Positions 7,411 through 15,340 of a stretch of 64,000 nucleotides of DNA are shown in pieces. The translations under genes and the position numbers were made by a program. The DNA comes from Cryptosporangium arvum DSM 44712 (lineage in GTDB: Bacteria; Actinomycetota; Actinomycetes; Mycobacteriales; Cryptosporangiaceae), in assembly GCF_000585375.1 (NCBI RefSeq), contig NZ_KK073874.1, forward strand, positions 1,302,001 to 1,366,000. The letters run 5' to 3'. Every line of letters starts with the position of its first letter. The first letter of the stretch is position 1. Under the pieces are notes generated by a model that saw nothing but the letters and a program-made list of their open reading frames with translations, was not told the DNA's origin and ran no database searches.

Positions 7411-8853
7411 GTGACCACGGTTCACGAGGCGAGCGACGAGGTCAGCGTCTGGGAGGACGATCCCGGTGCGCCGCCGTCCACCCGGACCCCTGTCCTCCGG
7501 GCCCGTCCGGCACTGCGTACCGCTCCGCTCGCGGTGGACGTCCAGGGAGCGGTGCCGCCCGACGCGGAGGGCGCGGTGCGTTACTGGACCGCCGCCGAGG
7601 CGCTGGGCCGGACGGTCGCGCTCTACGCACCGCTGTTCCCGGCCGACGAATTCCCGAACGGCGCGGCCTGGAACCCGGCCGTCGGCGATGTCCTGGTGGC
7701 CGACCTCAACGCCGGCGTCGATCTGAACGCCTACTACGACCGCGGCGGCCTCGCGTTCTTCCGCCAGCACGTCTCCGGGGTCACGGTCTGGTCGGGGGAG
7801 AGCCCCGACATCGTCAGCCACGAGACCGGTCACGCCGTGCTCGACGCGCTGTGCCCGTGGATGTGGGACGCGGCGAGCGCCGAGATCGCGGCGTTCCACG
7901 AGTCGTTCGGTGACATGACCGCCGTGCTCGCCGGGCTCCGGCTGGCCACGCTCCGCGAGCAGGTGATCGGCGAGACCGGCGGCGAACTGTCCCGCTCGTC
8001 GCGCCTGTCGCGGCTGGCCGAACAGCTCGGCTGGGCCGTGCGCCAGCTCGCGCCGAGCTCGGCCGACCCCGACTGCCTGCGCAACGCGTCGAACGAGTTG
8101 TTCTACCGGGATCCGGTGACGCTGCCGCCGAGCGCGCCGGCCAGCCAGCTCTCGAGCGAGCCGCACTCGTTCTCCCGGGTCTTCACCGGCGCGTTCCTCC
8201 GGTCGCTGGCCGGCATGGTGCACACCGTGGCCGGCACCGGCCAGGTCGACGACGAGGCCCTGCTCACCGCCGGGCAGGACGCCGCGACGCTGCTGGTCAC
8301 GGCCGTCACCGACACCGCGGCGGTGCCGTCGTACTACGCCCAGGTCGCCGCGCACCTGATCGAGGCCGACCAGGAGAAGTTCGGGGGGAAGTACGCCGCC
8401 GCGTTACAAGCGGCGTTCGTGCGCCACGGCATCCTGTCCCCGGCGTCGGCCGAGGCGATCATCGACGGCGCCACCGGCGACGACGACGAGAAGGTCGGCG
8501 AGCGGTCGATCGCGCCGGGCGCCCCGCACCCGCGCGGTGCCTCGACGTCCGAGGTCGCCGTGTCCGGCCGGCCCTACGGGCTGCCGGAGGACCTGACCGT
8601 GCACGCGCCCGTCGAGGCACCGCGGTTCTCGGTGGCACCGGCGGCACTCTCCCGCGGCGAACTGGTGACCACCCCCGGCGAGGACGTCGCCGCCGCGTTC
8701 GTCGAGGACCTGTTCCGCCAGGGACGCGTCGCGGTCCCGCGGGAGTACCAGCGCGGGTTCGCGGCGGCGTCCGGGGTAGACGGCACACTGCGTACGCACG
8801 AGGTGGCGAACAACGGTGCGGGCCTGGTGCTGGTGCGGCGCGTGTTCGACTGA
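7411..8853 (+). CDS. Cytoplasmic gluzincin-type metallopeptidase
   Basis: The product is 480 residues with a zinc-peptidase signature: HETGH at about 137-141 (two His ligands and the catalytic Glu) and ESFGD at about 164-168. The latter matches the ExxxD motif that supplies the third ligand in thermolysin-like (M4) gluzincins. There is no signal peptide, so it probably acts inside the cell or is exported by an unusual route. The N-terminal 60 residues are acidic and Pro-rich. Residues from about 427 to the end (AAAFVEDLFRQGRVA ... THEVANNGAGLVLVRRVFD) resemble the separate 80-residue protein encoded just downstream. GAGAGGA upstream of GTG 7411 supports the start. The substrate is unknown. 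Confidence 0.7.
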   Translation: MTTVHEASDEVSVWEDDPGAPPSTRTPVLRARPALRTAPLAVDVQGAVPPDAEGAVRYWTAAEALGRTVALYAPLFPADEFPNGAAWNPAVGDVLVADLNAGVDLNAYYDRGGLAFFRQHVSGVTVWSGESPDIVSHETGHAVLDALCPWMWDAASAEIAAFHESFGDMTAVLAGLRLATLREQVIGETGGELSRSSRLSRLAEQLGWAVRQLAPSSADPDCLRNASNELFYRDPVTLPPSAPASQLSSEPHSFSRVFTGAFLRSLAGMVHTVAGTGQVDDEALLTAGQDAATLLVTAVTDTAAVPSYYAQVAAHLIEADQEKFGGKYAAALQAAFVRHGILSPASAEAIIDGATGDDDEKVGERSIAPGAPHPRGASTSEVAVSGRPYGLPEDLTVHAPVEAPRFSVAPAALSRGELVTTPGEDVAAAFVEDLFRQGRVAVPREYQRGFAAASGVDGTLRTHEVANNGAGLVLVRRVFD

Positions 8854-8940
8854 ACTGGAAGTCGGGACCTTCGACCTGGTTCGCTTCGGCGCGGAAAGGG
8901 CTACCTTCGAGGAGAAGCAGCCGACTCTCAGGAGGCGACC

Positions 8941-9183
8941 GTGAGCGCTGCACGACGAGTGAATACGGCTGAGCGGACTCCCGCCGAGGTCGAGGCGGCC
9001 GAGAAGTTCATCGCGGACCTCATCGCCCGCGGTGAGGCGGTCGAGATCGATCACACCCCGGCCGACGGAGCCGACACGCAGAACGACGCGGTGGAGAAGC
9101 CGTTGCCGTCCGGCGCGACGCACGAGGTGGTGCGCCGCGATGGCGAAACGGTCGTGAAGAGGCGGCGCTACAGCGCTTTCTGA
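8941..9183 (+). CDS. 80-aa protein resembling the C-terminus of the upstream peptidase
   Basis: GTG 8941 has a strong AGGAGG ribosome binding site. The product is charged and soluble. By eye it aligns with the end of the metallopeptidase encoded 87 bases upstream: FIADLIARGEAV corresponds to FVEDLFRQGRVAV, and THEVVRRDGETVVKRRRYSAF corresponds to THEVANNGAGLVLVRRVFD. It thus looks like a free-standing copy of that module. It may bind the peptidase, inhibit it, or be a substrate-like decoy. No known family was recognised. Confidence 0.65.
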   Translation: MSAARRVNTAERTPAEVEAAEKFIADLIARGEAVEIDHTPADGADTQNDAVEKPLPSGATHEVVRRDGETVVKRRRYSAF

Positions 9184-9227
9184 CGCACGGCCCCCGCCGG
9201 CCGGTGTGAGATCCAGTTTTCGGCACG

Positions 9228-9254
9228 GAAATCTCGGCGCACCGGCATCGAAAC
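9228..9254 (+). promoter_or_regulatory. Possible GlnR-like site upstream of nirB
   Basis: GAAAT at 9228-9232 and GAAAC at 9250-9254 are exactly 22 bases apart, the spacing of the two b-sites in the actinomycete GlnR box. The corresponding a-site positions (9217-9221 and 9239-9243) match poorly. nirBD is a known GlnR target in Streptomyces, which makes the site plausible but unproven. Confidence 0.3.
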
Positions 9255-9277
9255 TCCTCCTGGCGACGCTCGTCGTC

Positions 9278-9358
9278 ATGAGCAGCTTCGACGAACCGGA
9301 CGAGAGCACGGACTACGCGCTCGGTGACGACCGTCCCGACGATGCGGATGTCTCGTGA
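9278..9358 (+). CDS. Possible 26-aa acidic leader peptide coupled to nirB
   Basis: ATG 9278 opens a 26-codon frame whose TGA overlaps the GTG start of nirB in a GTGA arrangement. The peptide is unusually acidic (about ten Asp/Glu) and has no membrane character. The exact overlap suggests translational coupling: ribosomes finishing the leader could restart on nirB, which lacks a strong ribosome binding site of its own. The leader itself also lacks a clear Shine-Dalgarno sequence, so this remains tentative. Confidence 0.35.
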   Translation: MSSFDEPDESTDYALGDDRPDDADVS

Positions 9359-11826
9359 CCCGCCACCTCGTGGTGGTGGGCCACGGCATGGTCGGCCAGC
9401 GCATGGTCGAAGCCCTCACCGACCGCGACACCAAGGCCGAGTGGCGGGTCACCGTGCTCGGCGAGGAGACGCACCCGGCCTACGACCGGGTCGCGCTCTC
9501 CCGCTACCTCACCGACCCCGCCGCCGTGCTCGGCCTCGTCTCCGAGGACTGGTACGACGGCGCGCGACGCACCTGTCACCTCGGCGACCCGGCCGTGTCG
9601 ATCGACCGGTCCGCGCACACCGTCCGCACCGCGGCCGGGCGGGAGCTGACCTACGACGCCCTGGTCCTGGCGACCGGCTCGAAGGCGTTCGTCCCCCCGG
9701 TGCCCGGCGCCGAGCTGGCCGGCTGCCACGTCTACCGCACGCTCGACGACCTCGACCGGATCCGGGCCGAAGCCACCGCGGCGCGCGCGGCGGTCGTCGT
9801 CGGTGGCGGTCTGCTCGGTCTGGAGGCCGCCGGCGGCCTGCGTGACCTCGGGGTGCCGGTGCACGTGGTGGAGTTCGCGCCGCACCTGATGCCGCAGCAG
9901 GTCGACGCCGGTGGCGGGGAGGCGCTCCGCCGCCTGGTCGAACAGCTCGGCGTTCAGGTGCACGCCGGCGTCGGCACCGCGTCGCTCCGGTCCGACGAGA
10001 ACGGGCGGGTCACCGCGGCCACGCTCACCGACGGCACCGTGCTGGACGCGCAACTGGTCGTGTTCGCGGCCGGTATCCGGGCCCGGGACGAGCTGGCTCG
10101 TTCGGTCGGCCTGGACGTCGGCACCCGGGGCGGCGTGCTCGTCGACCGGTCCTGCCGCACCGAGGACCCGGCGATCTGGGCGGTCGGCGAGTGCGCGGCC
10201 GTGGAAGGCTCGGTCTACGGACTGGTCGCGCCGGGGTACGCGATGGCCGAGGTCGTCGCGGATCGGCTGCTCGGTGGCTCCGGCGAGCTGGCGGAGCCGG
10301 ACATGTCGACGAAGCTCAAGTTGCTCGGCGTCGAGGTGGCCTCGTTCGGGGCCACCCAGGGGCCGCTGGACGTGGTGTTCTCCGACCCGGTCGCCGGCAT
10401 CTACAAGAAGCTCGTGATCTCCGACGACGCCAGGACGCTGCTCGGCGGCGTCCTGGTCGGCGACGCGTCGGTCTACGCGGGGCTGCGTCCACTGATCGGC
10501 CGCACGTTGCCGGCGACGCCGGAGACGCTGCTGTTCGGCGAGGTCTCGGTCTCCGACGACGCCCAGGTCTGCTCCTGCAACGCGGTGACGAAGAAGGACG
10601 TCGTCACCGCGATCACCGAGCAGGGAGCGACCGACGTTCCGGCGATCAAGGCGTGCACCCGCGCCGGCACCAGCTGCGGTTCGTGCATCCCGATGCTCAA
10701 GTCGCTGCTCGACGAGTGCGGTGTGCACGTGTCGAAGGCGCTCTGCGAGCACTTCGCGTACTCGCGCGCGGAGCTGTTCGAGCTGGTGCGTACCTCCGGC
10801 CTCCGGACGTTCTCCGGCCTGATCGCCGCGCACGGCACCGGGCGCGGCTGCGACCTCTGCAAGCCCGCCGTGGCCTCGATCCTGGCCAGCCTCGGCAACG
10901 GCTACATCCTGGAGGGTGAGCAGGCCGCGCTGCAGGACACCAACGACCACGCGCTGGCCAACATGCAGCGCAACGGCACGTACTCGGTCGTACCACGCAT
11001 CCCCGGCGGCGAGATCACCCCGGAGAAGCTGATCGTCATCGGCGAGGTCGCCCGCGACTTCAACCTCTACACGAAGATCACCGGAGGCCAGCGCATCGAC
11101 CTGTTCGGTGCCCGCCTCGACCAGCTGCCGCAGATCTGGAAGCGGCTGATCGACGCCGGCTTCGAGTCGGGCCAGGCGTACGGCAAGGCGCTGCGCACGG
11201 TGAAGTCGTGCGTCGGCGAGACCTGGTGCCGGTACGGCGTCCAGGACTCGGTGGGCCTCGCGATCGACCTGGAGCTGCGCTACCGCGGGCTGCGGGCACC
11301 GCACAAGATCAAGATGGCGGTGTCCGGCTGCGCCCGCGAGTGCGCCGAGGCACGCAGCAAGGACATCGGGGTGATCGCCACCGAGAACGGCTGGAACCTC
11401 TACGTCGCCGGAAACGGGGGATTCCGCCCCCGGCACGCGGACCTGTTCGCCAGTGATCTCGACACCGAAACACTTCTGACATACGTCGACCGGATTCTGA
11501 TGTTCTACATCCGGACCGGAGAGCGCCTCCAGCGCACCGCGGCCTGGTTGGAGAGCCTGGACGGCGGGCTGGACTACCTCCGGTCGGTCGTCTGCGACGA
11601 TGTGCTCGGCATCGGCGCCGATCTGGACGCCTCGATGGCGGCCCACGTCGCGAACTACTCCGACGAGTGGGCCGACACGCTCGCCGACCCGGAGCGTCTG
11701 GCCCGGTTCGTTCCCTTCATCAACGCCCCCGGTGTGACCGATTCGAGCATCGAGATCGTGTACGAGCGCGGCCAGCCCCGGCCCGCCCGTCCCGGCGAGC
11801 TGCCCCTGGAGGTACTGCCCCGATGA
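9355..11826 (+). CDS. nirB: Assimilatory NADH-type nitrite reductase, large subunit
   Basis: NirB reduces nitrite to ammonium in the cytoplasm using NAD(P)H, FAD, siroheme and iron-sulfur clusters. At 823 residues it has the usual length and order. The N-terminal FAD/NAD domains carry VVVGHGMVGQRMVEAL and VVVGGGLLGLEAAGGL. BFD-type [2Fe-2S] segments follow (CSCNAVTKKDVV ... CTRAGTSCGSC). The sulfite/nitrite reductase half then has the siroheme/[4Fe-4S] cysteines in SCVGETWCRYG and SGCARECAEA. nirD overlaps its stop by four bases, and a heme-synthase-like gene follows, consistent with siroheme demand. A possible short leader overlaps the GTG start. Confidence 0.97.
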   Translation: MTRHLVVVGHGMVGQRMVEALTDRDTKAEWRVTVLGEETHPAYDRVALSRYLTDPAAVLGLVSEDWYDGARRTCHLGDPAVSIDRSAHTVRTAAGRELTYDALVLATGSKAFVPPVPGAELAGCHVYRTLDDLDRIRAEATAARAAVVVGGGLLGLEAAGGLRDLGVPVHVVEFAPHLMPQQVDAGGGEALRRLVEQLGVQVHAGVGTASLRSDENGRVTAATLTDGTVLDAQLVVFAAGIRARDELARSVGLDVGTRGGVLVDRSCRTEDPAIWAVGECAAVEGSVYGLVAPGYAMAEVVADRLLGGSGELAEPDMSTKLKLLGVEVASFGATQGPLDVVFSDPVAGIYKKLVISDDARTLLGGVLVGDASVYAGLRPLIGRTLPATPETLLFGEVSVSDDAQVCSCNAVTKKDVVTAITEQGATDVPAIKACTRAGTSCGSCIPMLKSLLDECGVHVSKALCEHFAYSRAELFELVRTSGLRTFSGLIAAHGTGRGCDLCKPAVASILASLGNGYILEGEQAALQDTNDHALANMQRNGTYSVVPRIPGGEITPEKLIVIGEVARDFNLYTKITGGQRIDLFGARLDQLPQIWKRLIDAGFESGQAYGKALRTVKSCVGETWCRYGVQDSVGLAIDLELRYRGLRAPHKIKMAVSGCARECAEARSKDIGVIATENGWNLYVAGNGGFRPRHADLFASDLDTETLLTYVDRILMFYIRTGERLQRTAAWLESLDGGLDYLRSVVCDDVLGIGADLDASMAAHVANYSDEWADTLADPERLARFVPFINAPGVTDSSIEIVYERGQPRPARPGELPLEVLPR

Positions 11827-12176
11827 CTGCTTCCCTGATCGCCGTCGACTGGCAGGTGGCCTGCCGTGTTTCGGACCTTCTCCCGGAGCGGGGAGCGTGC
11901 GCGCTGTTCGACGGCGCCCAGATCGCGCTCTTCCGGCTATGGGACGATCAGGTCTATGCGGTTGGAAATCGGGACCCGTACACCGGGGCGCACGTGATGG
12001 CCCGGGGCCTGGTCGGCACCCGTGCGGGTCGTCGCACGGTGGCGTCCCCGCTGCACAAACAGGTGTACGACCTGGTGACCGGGGAGTGCCTCTCCGACCC
12101 GGCCGTGCCCGCCCTGCCCACCTGGCCGGTCCGGGTCCGCGACGGAGTCGTCGAGGTCGAGCTGCAACGTGGGTGA
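11823..12176 (+). CDS. nirD: Nitrite reductase small subunit
   Basis: NirD is the small partner of NirB. This 117-residue protein has the Rieske-like fold expected for the family (VSDLLPERGACALFDGAQIALFRLWDDQVYAVGN, then SPLHKQVYDLVTGECLSD). The Cys/His pairs that hold a [2Fe-2S] cluster in true Rieske proteins are absent, as is normal in NirD. The start ATG overlaps the nirB stop (ATGA), and the end overlaps the next gene by eight bases, so the three genes are tightly coupled. Confidence 0.95.
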   Translation: MTASLIAVDWQVACRVSDLLPERGACALFDGAQIALFRLWDDQVYAVGNRDPYTGAHVMARGLVGTRAGRRTVASPLHKQVYDLVTGECLSDPAVPALPTWPVRVRDGVVEVELQRG

Positions 12177-13284
12177 ACTCGACGGCTTCACCGTCGCGGT
12201 GACGGCGGAGCGGCGTAAGGACGAGCTCGCCGCTCTGCTCGAACGTCGGGGTGCCCGGGTCGTGATGGCTCCGGCGCTGCGGATCATCCCGCTCCCCGAC
12301 GACGAGATGCTGCTCTCGACCACGCGTGGGCTGATCGAGAACCCACCCGACATCGTGGTGGCCACCACCGGGATCGGGTTCCGGGGCTGGCTGGAGGCCA
12401 CCGAGGGATGGGGCCTGGCCGATTCGCTCCTCGCCGTGCTGGCTTCGTCGACGGTGTTGGCGCGCGGCCCGAAGGCGCGGGGGGCGATCCGGGCGGCCGG
12501 GTTGACCGAACAGTGGCACGCGGCGTCCGAAACCAGCGCCGAGGTGCTGTCGTACCTGCTGGAGGCCGGCGTCTCCGGTAAGCGGGTGGCGATCCAGCTG
12601 CACGGGGAGCCGCTGCGTGACGTGGCCGCGGCGCTCACGGCGGCCGGCGCCGACGTCGTCGAGGTCGAGGTGTACCGGTGGGTGCCCCCCGAGGACGTCG
12701 CACCGCTGCGCCGGCTGGTCGAGAGCGTGTGCGCCGGAGCGGTCGACGCGGTGACGTTCACCAGCGCGGCCGCGTCGGCGAACTTCCTGGCGACGGCCGA
12801 CTCGTGCGACCGCGGCCCGGCCGTGGTGAAAGCGTTCTCGACGTCGGTCGTCGCGGCGTGCGTCGGGCCGGTCACCGCGTCCGTGCTCGTGCGGCGCGGG
12901 ATCCCGGTGGTCAGCCCGGAGCGGTACCGGCTCGGAGCGCTGGTGCGGTCGGTGTCGGTGGAGCTCCCGGCCCGGTGCCCGACGTTCCGGGTGCGTGACC
13001 ACGAGGTGCAGGTACGGGGGTTCGCCGTGATCGTCGACGGGGTCGCGGTGGCGGCACCGCCGGCGTCGATGGCGGTGCTGCGCGCGCTGGCGTCCCGGCC
13101 CGGGCGGGTGTTCAGCCGGGCCGAGCTGCGTGAGGTGTTGCCGGCGGGGGACGCCGGGGACCACGCGGTCGAGATGGCGATCACGCGGCTGCGTGCGGCG
13201 CTCGGCGAGGCCGACCTGGTCGAGACCGTCATCAAGCGCGGTTACCGGCTGCGCACGGAGGCCGTCCTGACCACCGTCGGATGA
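12169..13284 (+). CDS. Uroporphyrinogen-III synthase-like protein fused to a winged helix
   Basis: Residues 1-260 follow the HemD fold (FTVAVTAERRKDELAALLERRGARVVMAPALRIIPL; TTGIGFRGWLEA; VDAVTFTSAAASANFLA). Residues 285-368 form an OmpR/PhoB-type winged helix (PASMAVLRALASRPGRVFSR ... VEMAITRLRAALGEADLVETV). This fusion is common in Actinomycetota and often lies beside nirBD or nitrate genes. HemD makes the precursor of siroheme, the NirB cofactor. Whether this copy is catalytic, regulatory or both cannot be told from the sequence. GTG 12169 overlaps nirD, so it is the third gene of the operon. Confidence 0.88.
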   Translation: MGELDGFTVAVTAERRKDELAALLERRGARVVMAPALRIIPLPDDEMLLSTTRGLIENPPDIVVATTGIGFRGWLEATEGWGLADSLLAVLASSTVLARGPKARGAIRAAGLTEQWHAASETSAEVLSYLLEAGVSGKRVAIQLHGEPLRDVAAALTAAGADVVEVEVYRWVPPEDVAPLRRLVESVCAGAVDAVTFTSAAASANFLATADSCDRGPAVVKAFSTSVVAACVGPVTASVLVRRGIPVVSPERYRLGALVRSVSVELPARCPTFRVRDHEVQVRGFAVIVDGVAVAAPPASMAVLRALASRPGRVFSRAELREVLPAGDAGDHAVEMAITRLRAALGEADLVETVIKRGYRLRTEAVLTTVG

Positions 13285-13372
13285 ATTCCGGCCGGGAAGC
13301 AACCTCGGGGTGGGTGAGGCGTCTGTCGGGGTGAAGGGCCCATTCGCGGGCCTGTGACCCTGGGAGTGCTTC

Positions 13373-14104
13373 GTGCCCCGTATCCGACCGCGCACGTTGG
13401 TTCTGGCCGCCGCGGCGGCCGCGACCCTGATCGTCGGCGGCGGGTTCGCGGCGAACGCCGCGATCCGTCAGGACGAGCCGAAGCCCTCGCCGACGGTGGT
13501 CGCGTCCTCGACGCCGGCGGCGGCGCCGGCCGAGGCCGCACCGAGCCCGTTACCGACTGACGAGTCGACGTGCGTACCGCCGAAGACCGCCGCGCCCGCG
13601 GCGCCGGCCGAGTCCCCGGTGACCGAGCCGAAGACGGGCTCGACCGAGCCGCCGCGTGCGGCGCCGACCGAGCCGCCGCGCGCCGCTCCGGCCGAGACCC
13701 CGGCGACCGAACCGAAGACGGGCTCGACCGAACTTCCCCGGGACGTGCCGGCTGAGACCCCGGCGACCGAGCCGAAAGCCGCCGCACCGGTAGCCCCGCC
13801 GAAGTCCCGGGCCGCCGAGCCGGAGACCGGCGCGACCGTGCCGCCGGCCGAAGCGGCTCCGGACTGCGTCCCGGCCGTCCCGGCTCCGGCCGAGTCCCCG
13901 GTGACCACCGCGAAGCCGGTTCCGGACCAGCCGACCGACCAGTCCCCGGCGACGGCCGCGAAGCCGGTTCCGGAACAGCCGACCGGCAGGAAGCCGGTGA
14001 CCACCGCGAAGCCGGTCCCGGCCGCACCGGCGGAGAAGAAGCCGGCGGCGACCGCGGTGCCCGCCGAGCCGAAGCCCGCGACCACGGCGCTTGCACCGAA
14101 GTGA
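13373..14104 (+). CDS. Secreted or anchored Pro/Ala/Thr/Lys-rich protein
   Basis: The N-terminus is a typical export signal: PRIRPR, then a hydrophobic LVLAAAAAATLIVGGGFAANA, with likely cleavage after ANA or use as an anchor. The remaining 210 residues are low-complexity and extended, built of short repeats such as ETPATEPKTGSTE, TEPPRAAP and TTAKPVP. There is no enzyme domain. Two cysteines (STCVPP, DCVPAV) could form a disulfide. Such proteins span the cell wall or act as flexible stalks. It lies 25 bases before an ECF sigma factor gene, so it may be its target or cargo. Confidence 0.7.
   Translation: MPRIRPRTLVLAAAAAATLIVGGGFAANAAIRQDEPKPSPTVVASSTPAAAPAEAAPSPLPTDESTCVPPKTAAPAAPAESPVTEPKTGSTEPPRAAPTEPPRAAPAETPATEPKTGSTELPRDVPAETPATEPKAAAPVAPPKSRAAEPETGATVPPAEAAPDCVPAVPAPAESPVTTAKPVPDQPTDQSPATAAKPVPEQPTGRKPVTTAKPVPAAPAEKKPAATAVPAEPKPATTALAPK
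13600..14070 (+). repeat. Imperfect repeats in the Pro-rich gene
   Basis: The DNA repeats imperfectly as it encodes iterated P/A/T/E/K peptide units, e.g. the two copies of a unit reading ETPATEP-KTGSTE/KAAAP near 13690-13790 and the TTAKPVP units near 13905-14020. This is a local coding repeat, likely variable in copy number through slippage, and not a mobile element. Confidence 0.55.
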
Positions 14105-14129
14105 CGGCCTCATCAGTGAGGATGTACCC

Positions 14130-14843
14130 ATGACCACGCTGGCCCTCCCCACCTCGGCGCGCCGTCCGCGCCGCTGGTGGGGATGGCTCACCCGCGCGAC
14201 CCCGGCCCGCACCATCGCGGCGGCGGGCCGGACCGCCAACGGGCCGTTCGAGGCGGCCTGGCCCGCCGACGCGCGTGCCGGTGACGCGCGGTCGCGGGGC
14301 ACCGAGCCCGACGAGCTGGCCTGGCCGCCGCGGCGGACGGCCGCCGCCCCCGAGGCGAACGGTTCGAAGCTCGTCGAGCTGTACCACCACCGCCGGCTCG
14401 CGCTGGTCCGGCTGGCCGTGCTGCTCGTCGACGACCTGCCGACCGCCGAGGACGTCGTCCAGGACGCGTTCGCCGCCGCGTACCGCCGCCACGGCGCCGC
14501 GTTCTCCGGCGTCGAGAACCCCGACGCCTACCTGAACACCGCGGTGGTCAACGCGGCCCGCTCCGTGCTGCGGCGCCGCCGCACGTTCCGGGCGGCGCCG
14601 CCGCGCTTCGAACTCTCACCCGCCACCGACGAGGGCCTGCTGCTCGCCGAGGAGCACAGCGAGGTTCTCGCCGCCCTGCGTAGGCTCCCGCGGCGCCAGC
14701 GCGAGGTGCTCGTCCTGCGGTACTGGTCCGACCTGTCGGAGGCCCAGATCGCCGAGACGCTCGACATCTCGCGCGGCACCGTGAAATCGACCGCCAGCCG
14801 GGCCCTCGCGGCCCTCGAGAAGCTGCTGGAGGCCGGAAGATGA
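14130..14843 (+). CDS. ECF (SigE-like) RNA polymerase sigma factor
   Basis: From ATG 14130 (GAGG eight bases upstream) the product is 237 residues. Region 2 is seen in LVELYHHRRLALVRLAVLLVDDLPTAEDVVQDAFAAAYRR, and region 4 in LRRLPRRQREVLVLRYWSDLSEAQIAETLDISRGTVKSTASRALAAL, typical of the Streptomyces SigE subgroup. About 80 residues of Arg/Ala/Pro-rich sequence precede region 2, longer than in most ECF factors. The next gene overlaps its stop (ATGA) and encodes a single-pass membrane protein, the usual place for an anti-sigma factor. Confidence 0.9.
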   Translation: MTTLALPTSARRPRRWWGWLTRATPARTIAAAGRTANGPFEAAWPADARAGDARSRGTEPDELAWPPRRTAAAPEANGSKLVELYHHRRLALVRLAVLLVDDLPTAEDVVQDAFAAAYRRHGAAFSGVENPDAYLNTAVVNAARSVLRRRRTFRAAPPRFELSPATDEGLLLAEEHSEVLAALRRLPRRQREVLVLRYWSDLSEAQIAETLDISRGTVKSTASRALAALEKLLEAGR

Positions 14844-15340
14844 CGCCCACCGAGCTCGAGCACCGCCTGACGACCGCGCTCCGGGCCCGCGCCGAGCAGG
14901 TCACCGCGGCGGACCTGCGTCCCCCGGCGCCGCCGGCCGCCGGGCGCCGCGCCCCCAACCGCTGGATCCTCGCCACCGTGACGATGGCCGCCGCGCTGCT
15001 GGCGATCGCCGTGTTCGTGGTGATCGCACAGGTGCGCGAAGAGCCGATCCGGCCGAGCCACCAGCCGCCGCCCACCTCGGCACCGTCCACCGGGTCGACA
15101 CCGGGGACGACCCCGGCGAAACCGGAGACCGGCCCGTCGGACGGGCCGCTGGAGACCACGCCGAGTGAGCCCGCGACCGAGGTCCCGGGAGCGACGAAGT
15201 TCCCGAACGCCGAGCCGACCCCCAGCGATCGCCCGCTCCCCCCGGAGACGAGCCGGGGCCCGGCGAGTTCCCCGCAGGACCCGACGGCCGCGGTACCGGC
15301 CGAGACCGGACCGGCCCCCGATGCGAGCTCCGCGCCCTAG
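14840..15340 (+). CDS. Single-pass membrane protein, possible anti-sigma partner
   Basis: The 166-residue product has a short cytoplasmic N-terminus (TPTELEHRLTTALRARAEQV), one membrane segment (WILATVTMAAALLAIAVFVVI, about residues 42-62) and an extracellular Pro/Ser/Thr-rich tail of about 100 residues. The zinc-binding HxxxCxxC motif of ZAS anti-sigma factors is absent. Its position, overlapping the sigma gene by four bases, supports a role in controlling that factor, and the N-terminal segment resembles proteins seen after SigE-group sigma genes. Its stop shares a CTAG with the convergent GntR gene. Confidence 0.65.
   Translation: MTPTELEHRLTTALRARAEQVTAADLRPPAPPAAGRRAPNRWILATVTMAAALLAIAVFVVIAQVREEPIRPSHQPPPTSAPSTGSTPGTTPAKPETGPSDGPLETTPSEPATEVPGATKFPNAEPTPSDRPLPPETSRGPASSPQDPTAAVPAETGPAPDASSAP

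Noticed and set aside
11823-12176. Missing Rieske cluster ligands in NirD as a sign of inactivation
   Set aside because: NirD small subunits normally lack these ligands; this is the family norm.
13334-13354. Short GGCCC/GGGCC hairpin after the hemD-like gene as a terminator
   Set aside because: Only five base pairs; common by chance at this GC content.
9313-13395. 1360-codon open frame antisense to nirBD
   Set aside because: Shadow of the nirB-nirD-hemD genes in GC-rich DNA: Arg/Gly/His/Asp-rich, no domain, and the sense strand encodes clear families.
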